The notes: generated by a model not told the origin, from the sequence alone. 7,658 bases of DNA from Bacteroidota bacterium (GCA_030706665.1 JAUZOB010000158.1:1-7658); one strand, 5' to 3'; counted from the stretch's first letter, positions 1 through 7,379 are shown. A program made the numbers and translations.

Positions 1-2351
1 ATATAGTCCCAGCGTCCTACTTCTTCAGCCTGAGAATCGAGTGATTTCATAACCAAAGCTTTGGTCTTTGCAGGACAAACATCGGCGCAGTTACCACAAC
101 CAGTACAGTCGAGCGGACTTACCTGGATACGGAACTGAAGGCCGTTGAATTGTTTTGCAGGAGTTGCTGCACGAACAACAGTTCCTTTGGGTGCATTGGC
201 TACTTCTTCTTCAGTAAGCAGGAACGGACGGATTGCAGCGTGAGGACAAACGTAAGCACACTGGTTACACTGGATACAGTTGTCAGGTTGCCATTCCGGA
301 ACGTGAACTGCGATACCTCGTTTTTCATATTGGCTGGTTCCCTGTGGAAGAGTTCCGTCTTCCATTCCAATGAAGGTACTTACCGGAAGAGTGTCGCCTT
401 CCTGTCCGTTGATGACATCAACGATTTTGCTGATGAATTCAGGACGTTTAGCAGATTTTGCAGGAGCTTCTTCTGCGAGGCCTTTCCATTCAGCAGGAAC
501 CTTTACTTCGATAACGTTGTCACCACCGGCATCAACGGCTGCATAGTTCATCTTAACAATGCTCTCGCCTTTTTTGCCATATGATTTGTCGATTGCTTTC
601 TTCATCTCTTTTACAGCCATTTCATAAGGAATGACTCCGGTGATTTTGAAGAATGCAGACTGCATGATGGTGTTGGTACGGTTGCCCAGACCAATTTCTT
701 CACCCAGTTTAATTGCGTTGATGATGTAGAATTTGATATCGTTTTCTGCCATGAATTTCTTCATATTAGCGGGCAGATGATTCAAAGTCTCTTCTTCGTT
801 CCATTTTGTATTCAAAAGGAATGAGCCACCTTTTTTCAGACCTTTCAGTACATCGTACATGTGAAGATAGGCAGGTACGTGGCAGGCTACAAAGTCAGGA
901 GTGGTTACGAGATAAGTCGAACGAATCGGTTTGTCACCAAAACGAAGGTGAGATGCCGTAAATCCACCTGATTTCTTAGAGTCGTAAGCGAAATATGCCT
1001 GACAGTATTTATCGGTAGATCCACCAATGATTTTGATAGAGTTTTTATTTGCACCTACAGTACCATCTGATCCTAATCCGTAGAATTTGGCTTCGAAGGT
1101 TCCTTCGGGTGATACTTTGATTTCCTTTATTGCCGGAAGTGATTTGAATGTTACATCATCGACGATACCGATGGTGAATCCGTTTTTAGGTTCAGGCAGT
1201 TCAAGGTTTTTGTAAACGCTGATAATTTGTGAAGGAGTTGTATCTTTTGATCCGAGTCCGAATCTTCCGCCTACGATAACCGGTGCATTTTCTTTGCCGT
1301 AGAAAAGATCTTTAACATCGAGATAAAGAGGTTCTCCGTTAGCACCAGGTTCTTTTGAACGGTCAAGGACTGCAATCCTTTTCACTGATTTCGGTAACTG
1401 GCTGAAGAAATATTTTGCAGAGAAAGGACGGTAAAGGTGTACTGCTAATAAACCGACTTTTTTACCCTGTGCAACAAGATAGTCGATTGTTTCGCGGATG
1501 GTTTCGGTAACAGAACCCATTGCGATGATGATGTTTTCAGCATCTTCGGCACCGTAGTAGCTGAATGGGTGGTATTCGCGACCGGTAATTTTGGTGATTT
1601 CCTGCATGTAATGTTCTACGATGTCAGGAACTGCATCATAGAAAGGATTTGAAACTTCTCTTGCCTGGAAGAAGATGTCAGGATTCTGAGCAGTACCGCG
1701 GGTTACAGGATTTTCAGGATTTAATGCCCTGTTTTTGAAAGCCTGAATTGCGTCCTGGTCAACCAGAGGAGCTAATACATCTTTATCGAGAAGTTCAATT
1801 TTCTGTATTTCGTGTGAAGTACGGAATCCGTCGAAGAAAGAAGTGAAAGGAACTCTTGATTTCAGGGTTGCAAGATGTGCGACACCTGCAAGATCCATCT
1901 CTTCCTGTACCGAACCGGCGCATAACATTGCGAAACCTGTTTGGTGTGTTGCATATACGTCACTGTGGTCTCCGAAGATGTTCAGTGCATGAGATGCCAA
2001 AGCACGGGCACTGACGTGGAATACACAAGGTAATAACTCACCGGCTATTTTGTACATGTTAGGGATCATCAGAAGCAATCCCTGAGAAGCGGTATAGGTA
2101 GAGGTCAAAGCACCTGACTGTAAGGCACCGTGAACAGCACCTGCTGCACCTGCTTCACTTTGCATTTCTGCAAGACGTACCGGACGTCCGAACATATTTG
2201 TCTTACCACTGGCTGCCCATTCGTCAACATATTCAGCCATGGTTGACGAAGGAGTAATGGGGTAGATACAAGCTACCTCACTAAACATGTAACTGACATG
2301 CGCTGCTGCGTAGTTCCCGTCACATGTAATAAACTTTTTTTCCTTTGCCAT
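1..2351 (-). CDS. nifJ: pyruvate:ferredoxin (flavodoxin) oxidoreductase, N-terminal part, cut by window edge
   Basis: Cytoplasmic enzyme that converts pyruvate and CoA to acetyl-CoA and CO2 and passes electrons to ferredoxin or flavodoxin; central to anaerobic fermentation. The minus-strand frame is open from ATG at 2351 to the left edge: 783 codons of a family normally near 1,180-1,230 residues. Visible landmarks: YPITPSS at residues 30-36 (Thr33), Glu66 and Arg116, which match the pyruvate/thiamine-diphosphate residues of the Desulfovibrio africanus enzyme shifted by about two; YGLGSDGTVGANK at 424-436 in domain III; and two CxxCxxCxxxCP motifs, Cys692/695/698/702 and Cys749/752/755/759, for the two [4Fe-4S] clusters of the ferredoxin-like domain. 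The C-terminal thiamine-diphosphate domain lies outside the window. The start fits the family N-terminus (MAKEKKFITCDGN). The leader is A-rich with no Shine-Dalgarno. No promoter was recognised in the 48-nt gap to the upstream ATPase, so co-transcription is possible but unproven. Confidence 0.97.
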   Translation of the reverse strand, partial: MAKEKKFITCDGNYAAAHVSYMFSEVACIYPITPSSTMAEYVDEWAASGKTNMFGRPVRLAEMQSEAGAAGAVHGALQSGALTSTYTASQGLLLMIPNMYKIAGELLPCVFHVSARALASHALNIFGDHSDVYATHQTGFAMLCAGSVQEEMDLAGVAHLATLKSRVPFTSFFDGFRTSHEIQKIELLDKDVLAPLVDQDAIQAFKNRALNPENPVTRGTAQNPDIFFQAREVSNPFYDAVPDIVEHYMQEITKITGREYHPFSYYGAEDAENIIIAMGSVTETIRETIDYLVAQGKKVGLLAVHLYRPFSAKYFFSQLPKSVKRIAVLDRSKEPGANGEPLYLDVKDLFYGKENAPVIVGGRFGLGSKDTTPSQIISVYKNLELPEPKNGFTIGIVDDVTFKSLPAIKEIKVSPEGTFEAKFYGLGSDGTVGANKNSIKIIGGSTDKYCQAYFAYDSKKSGGFTASHLRFGDKPIRSTYLVTTPDFVACHVPAYLHMYDVLKGLKKGGSFLLNTKWNEEETLNHLPANMKKFMAENDIKFYIINAIKLGEEIGLGNRTNTIMQSAFFKITGVIPYEMAVKEMKKAIDKSYGKKGESIVKMNYAAVDAGGDNVIEVKVPAEWKGLAEEAPAKSAKRPEFISKIVDVINGQEGDTLPVSTFIGMEDGTLPQGTSQYEKRGIAVHVPEWQPDNCIQCNQCAYVCPHAAIRPFLLTEEEVANAPKGTVVRAATPAKQFNGLQFRIQVSPLDCTGCGNCADVCPAKTKALVMKSLDSQAEEVGRWDY

Positions 2352-2399
2352 CTTTTGAAGTTTAGATTTTATTTTTTATTCTATTCTTTTATTTATTTT

Positions 2400-3572
2400 T
2401 TAATACAGAAAGCCAAACAGCCAAAGAGGGATTGTTTTGTCACTCCCTGTTTCAATTCTGTCTGCTGCGGCATATCCTTCTTTTGATCGTGTATACTTTC
2501 CACCGACGGTAACGTCATATTGACCATTGACTTTAAAGTCCCCGACTTTTGAGTTTTTAATCTGATTCTGGTATCCCACCTGATTCACAAAAAAAGACTG
2601 ACGCAGATTTCGTGTGTTTACATTTCCCGGATTGACAGAATAGATCAAATTGCTGTTTTGCAGGAACACCTTTTCAGGTTTCTTCATTTCTTCTTCGTCA
2701 CCATTGGAGTAGACAAGGTTAATCAGTCTTGCATTCTTCAGATACCGAAGATAGTTCATTATGGTTGCTCTTGAGGTCTCGATTTCAGTGCTTAACTGAC
2801 TGACATTCGGTTTGAAAGGAACCTGACTCGCAATGGTGTAGAGTAGCTTTCGAAGCTTTGGCAGATATTGAAGTTCGATCTGGTTCAGATAAGTTACATC
2901 AATTTCCAAAGCCATATTAATGTGCTTTAACAGATTATCGTTATAAAAGTCATTGTTTTCAAGAAAGTATGGATAATATCCGTTCTTCAGGTATTCATTG
3001 AAGAAAGCCAATGGTTTTACCTTTAATGATACGTCTCTTGCGATTTCTTCGTGCCCATCAATGATGTCATTGAATGATATTCTCGGGAAGTTATTTCCGG
3101 TGCGGTAGTTGAGATATTCTCTGAATGAAAGCCCTTCAAGGTGGTAGATGTGAGCGATCTCTTTGAGCTCATCATTTCCTTCCTTAATTCGTAATACAGG
3201 AGAAGAGCTAAAGACGATTTTCAGGTCAGAAAGCTGATCGTAACACTCTCTTAATTCATGACTCCATTCAGGATATTTATGTAATTGATCAAGGACTAAG
3301 ACTTTTCCTCCTCTTTTGTGGAATTCGTCAGCGAATGAGATGATTTTTCGACGTGTGAAGTAGAAGTCGTTGAGATTAACGTATAAACAAGTTTTGTCTT
3401 CTGCATGGTGTGCTCTGATGAAATCGATTAGAAAAGTAGTCTTTCCGACTCCCCGAAACCCTTTGATTCCGATGAGACGTTTAGACCAGTCGATCTCATT
3501 GAGCAATTCACGTTGAATAATCCCTCTTGAGTTGCTGATTAATGATTCATGTATCTGATAAAAATTCTCCAC
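2400..3572 (-). CDS. AAA family ATPase (AAA_14/DUF4143 type) with GTG start
   Basis: P-loop ATPase of 390 residues; cellular role unknown. Domains seen: Walker A GFRGVGKTT at 38-46; Walker B strand VLVLDQ at 91-96 followed by LHKYPEW, the usual place of 'DEiqkxpxW' in AAA_14 proteins; a sensor-like strand IVFSSS at 119-124; the family hallmark LEGLSFREYL at 145-154; a probable winged helix around 258-290 (VSQLSTEIETSRATIMNYLRYL); and a C-terminal DUF4143-like, nuclease-fold-like part with VGGK ending in IPLWLFGFLY. Two catalytic positions look altered: Gln96 replaces the usual Walker B glutamate, and the acidic residue expected just before GGK is Thr. The start is GTG (3572-3570); an in-frame TGA lies two codons upstream and no ATG occurs near the N-terminus, so GTG is the only sensible start. 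It ends 48 nt before the oxidoreductase start on the same strand. The family assignment is firm; the function is not. Confidence 0.9.
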   Translation of the reverse strand: MENFYQIHESLISNSRGIIQRELLNEIDWSKRLIGIKGFRGVGKTTFLIDFIRAHHAEDKTCLYVNLNDFYFTRRKIISFADEFHKRGGKVLVLDQLHKYPEWSHELRECYDQLSDLKIVFSSSPVLRIKEGNDELKEIAHIYHLEGLSFREYLNYRTGNNFPRISFNDIIDGHEEIARDVSLKVKPLAFFNEYLKNGYYPYFLENNDFYNDNLLKHINMALEIDVTYLNQIELQYLPKLRKLLYTIASQVPFKPNVSQLSTEIETSRATIMNYLRYLKNARLINLVYSNGDEEEMKKPEKVFLQNSNLIYSVNPGNVNTRNLRQSFFVNQVGYQNQIKNSKVGDFKVNGQYDVTVGGKYTRSKEGYAAADRIETGSDKTIPLWLFGFLY

Positions 3573-3578
3573 TTTTCA

Positions 3579-3596
3579 ATATTTGCAAACAAATAT
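3579..3596. repeat. short perfect inverted repeat ATATTTG-CAAA-CAAATAT
   Basis: Two 7-bp arms (3579-3585 and 3590-3596) around a 4-nt spacer, lying 7 nt upstream of the ATPase GTG and overlapping its proposed -7 element. The position suits a repressor operator, but AT-rich palindromes of this size also arise by chance. Confidence 0.35.
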
Positions 3597-3597
3597 A
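3590..3597 (-). promoter_or_regulatory. candidate -7 element for the ATPase gene
   Basis: TATATTTG on the minus strand matches the Bacteroidota TAnnTTTG element. The nearest upstream TTG (3626-3624) leaves 26 nt, longer than the usual 19-21, so the -33 box is poor. Transcription from here would start around 3583 and leave a leader of only about ten bases before the GTG. Confidence 0.35.
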
Positions 3598-3998
3598 TAC
3601 AAAAGTAGGTCGTTTTGCTATCTCAAGATGACAAAATTTAGATTGTTTTGTAATTTATAATTTATAAAAATAAGATTTTAACAATGTTTTACTTTGTGTA
3701 AATATTTGTTCTTTAGTGTCGTAGGTTGAAATGCATATTCATACATTTGATTTTAATGAATATTCAAAAGTGAAATTATTGTAAAGAAATATTTAATATT
3801 GGAAGGGTGGGATAAAGGAGGGGGGTAAACGTAAAAAAGATAAACTTTTGCATAAAAGATAAATATTTTGTGTATGGAAGAGTGATTTTTTGAATCATTC
3901 AGGACGAAATGCACTTAACGTAGTTGTGAATAAAAAATATTGACTGAGAGCTGGAATTATTGGTTGTTAAAATTATTTTAAAAATTGAAGTCAATAGA

Positions 3999-4028
3999 TT
4001 GGATTATATAGGGTAAATTGTACTTTTA
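3999..4028 (+). promoter_or_regulatory. candidate promoter for the arabinofuranosidase
   Basis: TTG (3999-4001), a 19-nt spacer, then TACTTTTA (4021-4028), one base from the Bacteroidota TAnnTTTG element. The start of transcription would fall near 4035, giving a leader of about 58 nt. Spacing is right, but the last base of the -7 box is A instead of G. Confidence 0.42.
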
Positions 4029-4092
4029 TAGCCTCCTGTTTCTGAGATAGGAATAGAGCGCTTTCGTTTCAGAATATTCATAGCAAAATAAA

Positions 4093-6090
4093 ATGCAACA
4101 CATTAGTATGTTAAAAGGAATAATCATTTTTCTGATCGCTTTTTATGTAGGTATGGGGCTACCCCAGGTTGAAGCTCAAAAATTACATAAACTTACAGTA
4201 TTGGCGAATAAGCCTGGACCTGAGATTCAGCATTCAATGTGGGGAATCTTCTTTGAAGATATCAATTTCGCTGCAGACGGTGGAATCTATGCTGAACTTG
4301 TTAAGAACAGATCTTTTGAGTTTTATGAACCTTTGATGGGGTGGAAAAAGATTAAAGAGGGGGAAGGTAAAGGCAAGGTGTTTATTTTGAATAAAAATCA
4401 AAAAGATACTGCTAATCTCCATTATGTGACCCTCTCTTCAGAAAGTAGCAATGGTGCATTTGGACTTTTCAATGAAGGATTTCGGGGAATGGGAATCCGG
4501 GAAGGTGCGTTATATGATCTGACTTTTTATGCCCGCAAAGTTGACAAAAGCAATGTGAAACTTCGATTTGAACTTTCTGACCCGGATGGGAAAACTTTTG
4601 CTTCCGTCAAAGCGGAAGGATTTTCTAAGGATTGGGTCAAATATTCTCTGGTGCTGAAATCATCTGCCACACACTCGCATGCTTGTCTGAAAGTATTGGT
4701 TGATGGAATCGGAAAGATTGATCTTGATTTTATTTCTCTTTTCCCCAGAGATACCTGGAAAAACCGGAAGAATGGACTTCGGGCTGATCTGGTACAGAAA
4801 CTTGCCGATCTGAAACCTGGTTTTATCCGTTTCCCCGGGGGGTGTGTTGTTGAAGGATATACGCTGGATAAACGTTATCAGTGGAAAAACACGATTGGTA
4901 AGCCCGAAGATCGTAAACTGAATTTTAATCGTTGGAATACAGAGTTAAAGTATCGTCTTACCCCTGATTATTTTCAGTCGTTAGGCTTAGGATTCTTTGA
5001 ATACTTTCAATTGGCGGAGGATATCGGTGCCGAACCATTGCCTATTCTGAATTGTGGAATGGCATGCGAATTTAATTCCGGTGAAATTGCCCCAATGGAC
5101 CAACTTGATCCATTTATTCAGGATGTACTGGATTTAATAGAGTTTGCTAATGGCCCTGTTATCAGTAAGTGGGGAAGAATAAGAGCCGAAATGGGACATC
5201 CGGCTTCATTCAATCTTAAAATGGTAGGGATTGGAAATGAGCAATGGGGAGAACAATATTTTGAACGTTATTGGAAGTTTGAAAAGGTGCTGAAAGAGAA
5301 GTGTCCTCAGATTAAGCTTGTTTCAGGTGCAGGACCAGATCCTGAAGGTGAAGAGTTCAACTATGCATGGAGACAGCTGAAGAACTCAAAAGCAGATCTG
5401 GTTGATGAACATTACTATCGGAGTCCGGATTGGTTTTTGAAAAATGCCTCAAGGTATGATAACTATGACCGGAAAGGTCCTAAAGTATTTGCAGGAGAGT
5501 ATGCGTCACATACCAAAGGTGATTCCAATCCGATTTCTCGAAACAACTGGGAAAGCGCTCTTTCGGAAGCAGCTTTTATGACAGGTCTGGAAAGAAATGC
5601 AGATGTTGTACAAATGGCTTCTTATGCTCCGCTTTTTGCTCATGTCAATGCATGGCAATGGAATCCGGATCTTATTTGGTTCGATAATTTGAATTCTGTA
5701 GCGACTCCCAATTATTTCGTTCAGAAATTGTATTCTACCAATAATGGATCGAATGTTATACAAATTCTTGAAAATGGAGCAGTGATTGCAGGTAAAGATA
5801 GTTTGTATGCCAGTGCCTCCGTTGATAAAAAGTCGGGGGAGATCATTCTTAAACTGGTGAATGTAGCTAAAGCTCCTGTTAAGCTGAGCCTTGAACTAAA
5901 GGGTGCCGTGGTACAAAAGACCGCCCGGATGCAAATCCTTTCCGCTTCAGGACTTTCACAATATAATTCTCTAGATGCCCCGGAAAATATTGCTCCTATC
6001 GAAAAGAAGTTGAAGGTATCCGGAAAGACGATTCAACTGAATCTGGAAGGACAAACATTTGTAGTACTAAGGGTCCCATTGAGAAAATAA
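4093..6090 (+). CDS. secreted GH51 alpha-L-arabinofuranosidase with inserted CBM4/9-like domain
   Basis: Retaining glycosidase that releases terminal alpha-L-arabinofuranose from arabinoxylan, arabinan or their oligosaccharides. It is 665 residues. The N-terminus has a hydrophobic signal segment (residues 9-24) with a likely signal peptidase I site after VEA (28), no lipobox cysteine, so it is probably periplasmic or exported. Catalytic core: SMWGIFFEDIN at 48-58 with conserved Glu55, RFPGGC at 246-251, acid/base Glu383 in GNEQWG, nucleophile Glu469 in FAGEYASH. A beta-sandwich-like stretch (about 85-217) interrupts the start of the barrel, resembling a CBM4/9 carbohydrate-binding module; residues from about 500 form the C-terminal beta domain. 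ATG 4093 follows an in-frame TAG four codons earlier; ATG 4108 (Met6) also fits and gives a more typical signal peptide. Both have A-rich leaders. It stands alone: no SusC/D or other sugar gene is next to it in the window. Exact substrate cannot be read from sequence. Confidence 0.94.
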   Translation: MQHISMLKGIIIFLIAFYVGMGLPQVEAQKLHKLTVLANKPGPEIQHSMWGIFFEDINFAADGGIYAELVKNRSFEFYEPLMGWKKIKEGEGKGKVFILNKNQKDTANLHYVTLSSESSNGAFGLFNEGFRGMGIREGALYDLTFYARKVDKSNVKLRFELSDPDGKTFASVKAEGFSKDWVKYSLVLKSSATHSHACLKVLVDGIGKIDLDFISLFPRDTWKNRKNGLRADLVQKLADLKPGFIRFPGGCVVEGYTLDKRYQWKNTIGKPEDRKLNFNRWNTELKYRLTPDYFQSLGLGFFEYFQLAEDIGAEPLPILNCGMACEFNSGEIAPMDQLDPFIQDVLDLIEFANGPVISKWGRIRAEMGHPASFNLKMVGIGNEQWGEQYFERYWKFEKVLKEKCPQIKLVSGAGPDPEGEEFNYAWRQLKNSKADLVDEHYYRSPDWFLKNASRYDNYDRKGPKVFAGEYASHTKGDSNPISRNNWESALSEAAFMTGLERNADVVQMASYAPLFAHVNAWQWNPDLIWFDNLNSVATPNYFVQKLYSTNNGSNVIQILENGAVIAGKDSLYASASVDKKSGEIILKLVNVAKAPVKLSLELKGAVVQKTARMQILSASGLSQYNSLDAPENIAPIEKKLKVSGKTIQLNLEGQTFVVLRVPLRK

Positions 6091-6217
6091 GAGAGGAGAG
6101 GGAAATTTTTAAATTTATGTCTCGCTGATTTTTTTCTCCAATTCAGTATTAGTAAAAATATCAGTATTATCATTCATTAAGCCTACTATAATAAGTTCAG
6201 AGATCATAATTTTAAAC

Positions 6218-6256
6218 GTAAGCGGTTGACTAAATATTATTTAGTCAACCGCTTAC
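6218..6256. terminator. perfect 18-bp hairpin between convergent genes, probable bidirectional terminator
   Basis: Arms GTAAGCGGTTGACTAAAT (6218-6235) and its exact complement (6239-6256) enclose the 3-nt loop ATT. It lies 127 nt after the arabinofuranosidase stop and 28 nt after the end of the convergent membrane-protein gene. Neither side has a proper U-tract (minus-strand RNA continues GUUUAAAAUU, plus-strand RNA UAUCUAAG), so termination is inferred from position and stem strength. A protein-binding palindrome is the alternative. Confidence 0.6.
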
Positions 6257-6284
6257 TATCTAAGAACGACAGAGTAAAATCGGC

Positions 6285-6707
6285 TCATATTACAGCTTCT
6301 TTTACTTCAATTAGTTTGCTGCTTCTTCTTGCTATACGCCAATGGACCCAAAATAGGATAAGGCTAAAAACGATTAATATTCCGTTTACCAGAATTGACC
6401 TTTTTGATTCAAAAATCACTTGATCGATTTTGTCTTTTCTGGCGGCTTCATAAATTTTCCGCAAAGTTTGATCGTCAGGCAATAGTTTTTCTTTTTGCTC
6501 ACTGTCTTTTGTGCTAAAAGCTTTGATTTGTTCAAGTTTAAAGGCTTCGAACGAGGTTAGATTCTGTGGGGAAAACCCTGAGTGAATCGGATCGGATTTA
6601 TTCATGATTGCTGTAACTATTGCTGTTGTGCAAGTAAGGAATACAGAAATAGCTACCAGACAAACAATGTATCCGTAGATGTGGGTAAAAGTTCTTGGTT
6701 TTTCCAT
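6285..6707 (-). CDS. small two-helix membrane protein of unknown function
   Basis: 140 residues, ATG at 6707, TGA stop. I do not recognise a named family. Two hydrophobic helices are visible: about 11-35 (YGYIVCLVAISVFL...) and about 105-123 (ILVNGILIVFSLILFWVHW). Basic residues precede helix 1 (MEKPRTFTH) and follow helix 2 (RIARRSSK), so by the positive-inside rule both ends are cytoplasmic and the charged 37-103 segment is outside. That segment contains DPIHSG, SFEAFKLEQ and LPDDQTLRKIYEAARKDK. From memory this resembles small conserved Bacteroidota membrane proteins of the same two-helix layout, but I cannot confirm that. It is transcribed towards the arabinofuranosidase and separated from it by the 18-bp hairpin. 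No Bacteroidota-type promoter was found upstream; a 19-bp palindrome sits 41 nt before the start. Confidence 0.8.
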   Translation of the reverse strand: MEKPRTFTHIYGYIVCLVAISVFLTCTTAIVTAIMNKSDPIHSGFSPQNLTSFEAFKLEQIKAFSTKDSEQKEKLLPDDQTLRKIYEAARKDKIDQVIFESKRSILVNGILIVFSLILFWVHWRIARRSSKLIEVKEAVI

Positions 6708-6747
6708 ATTAATATTGTTATTAGATTATTTTAAACCCTTCGGTTAA

Positions 6748-6766
6748 TCAAGTATGCTATACTTGA
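6748..6766. promoter_or_regulatory. palindrome TCAAGTAT-GCT-ATACTTGA, possible operator
   Basis: Perfect 8-bp arms around a 3-nt centre, 41 bp upstream of the membrane-protein ATG. Size and place fit a dimeric regulator site; as RNA it could also be a small hairpin in the leader. No T-tract follows, so a terminator is unlikely. Confidence 0.4.
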
Positions 6767-6954
6767 GTCCCTATAATGAATAGTAAAAATCATTAATACA
6801 CTCTTTTCAATTCTCAGATTTACAGCATTTAAAACATTTCATTCCCTTTACCATAATACGCAAGAACGTATGATATGTTTTAAAAACAATATGTGAATAT
6901 TCATGCTAATTGTCACGCAGAAAAAATTGGATTACCACTTATTTGTTGCTTTGC

Positions 6955-7010
6955 TGAGTATTCCGGTGAAGCATTTGTTAGAGGTGACATCGCTTCATCC
7001 GGAATATTCA
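6955..7010. repeat. long imperfect inverted repeat (18-bp stem, one bulge, 19-nt loop)
   Basis: Left arm 6955-6972 (TGAGTATTCCGGTGAAGC) pairs with right arm 6992-7010 with one bulged base and one G-T pair; the core TATTCCGG/CCGGAATA and TGAAGC/GCTTCA matches are perfect. It lies in the gene-poor region, is not followed by a T-tract and is not next to an intact gene end. It may be a structured RNA, a recombination site or a remnant of a mobile element. Confidence 0.6.
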
Positions 7011-7258
7011 CTATTTTATTGTATAGTGGGCTGATATCTCTATTAATTTCAAATCATTGTTTGGCGTTTTTTTCAGTCGCATCGAAATGCCATAAGTATA
7101 TAGATTATATGTCAGTCTTCATCTGAAATATATTCGTGCTCATAAAGATCAGGGTGTATTTCCAAATCAGTTATTTGAGAAATCGTATTTTACAAGATAA
7201 GATGTTCGTTGTGTAATATATAAGACTGGCTTCAGGTATGAAATATTCTTCATGTAAA

Positions 7259-7372
7259 TCAAGAAAGGGGGATATAGTCTTGTTTCCTTTTATGGGAAAT
7301 TCGTAACTTTAAAGTATAGGATTCGTCCTTCTTTTTATACCTTTTATCGTAGTAAATCTCTGCTGTTGCCAT
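7259..7372 (-). pseudogene. remnant of a tyrosine recombinase (integrase), N-terminal arm-binding part only
   Basis: ATG at 7372 opens 37 codons (MATAEIYYDKRYKKKDESY, then LKLRISHKRKQDYIPLS) before TGA at 7261-7259. The pattern matches the N-terminal arm-DNA-binding region of Bacteroidota phage/ICE integrases, which typically read 'M..KIYLDTR.KKKDGTYPLKLRVTH.RK.RYIPLG'. Intact members are around 400 residues with a SAM-like core-binding domain and a catalytic R-H-R-Y domain; none of that is found downstream. In the next frame the sequence stays open for 29 codons (from 7260, starting DLHEEYFIPEAS, to TAA at 7173-7171), which could be the frameshifted continuation before all similarity is lost. 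The ATG lies 156 nt from the tRNA-Pro 3' end and the frame reads away from it, a layout common for elements integrated at tRNA genes. The remnant cannot encode a working recombinase. The similarity is from pattern memory, not a search. Confidence 0.68.
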
Positions 7373-7379
7373 ACGAAAA

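Larger units (their letters stand above)
3573..4092. other. AT-rich divergent intergenic region without a gene
   Basis: 520 nt between the ATPase (leftward) and the arabinofuranosidase (rightward). I see no credible coding frame, tRNA or intrinsic terminator. It holds the candidate promoter elements listed separately, a tandem AATTTAT-like stretch near 3652-3667, a 10-bp palindrome TGAATATTCA at about 3758-3767, and a G-rich patch near 3801-3827 that contrasts with the surrounding AT. Confidence 0.6.
6708..7258. other. gene-poor decayed region
   Basis: About 550 nt with no intact gene I can support. Reading frames on both strands are short and broken. Protein-like fragments on the minus strand include 25 codons ending at 7112 (...DLEIHPDLYEHEYISDED, then TGA) and a 46-codon stretch near 6920-7060 (...NIPDEAMSPLTNASPEY...), neither with a good start. 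With the integrase remnant to its right, the region reads as leftover accessory DNA rather than a designed regulatory gap; this is inference. Confidence 0.45.

Noticed and set aside
150..584. 144-codon plus-strand open frame
   Set aside because: It lies antisense to the ferredoxin-like end of the pyruvate:ferredoxin oxidoreductase; its peptide is a phenylalanine/serine-rich shadow without domain features.
2298..2486. 62-codon plus-strand open frame
   Set aside because: It spans the start of the oxidoreductase and the end of the ATPase on the opposite strand, with a T-rich low-complexity middle; a shadow.
4040..4074. Inverted repeat TTCTGA / TCAGAA in the GH51 leader
   Set aside because: Six-base arms 23 nt apart are expected by chance; no riboswitch-like architecture is visible around it.
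4234..4422. 62-codon minus-strand open frame
   Set aside because: Antisense to the GH51 gene and not protein-like.
5506..5763. 85-codon minus-strand open frame
   Set aside because: Antisense to the GH51 catalytic and C-terminal region; no start context and no recognisable pattern.
6226..6423. 65-codon plus-strand open frame
   Set aside because: Begins inside the terminator hairpin and then runs antisense to the membrane-protein gene.
6807..6842. Minus-strand micropeptide MKCFKCCKSEN, like the start of a zinc ribbon
   Set aside because: Only 11 codons (15 from an upstream in-frame ATG), no promoter and no second cysteine pair; chance or debris cannot be excluded.
6893..7126. 77-codon plus-strand open frame starting with GTG
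   Set aside because: No promoter or leader signal, its middle is formed by the 6955-7010 inverted repeat, and the peptide has no recognisable pattern. The only mild argument for it is length in an AT-rich region.
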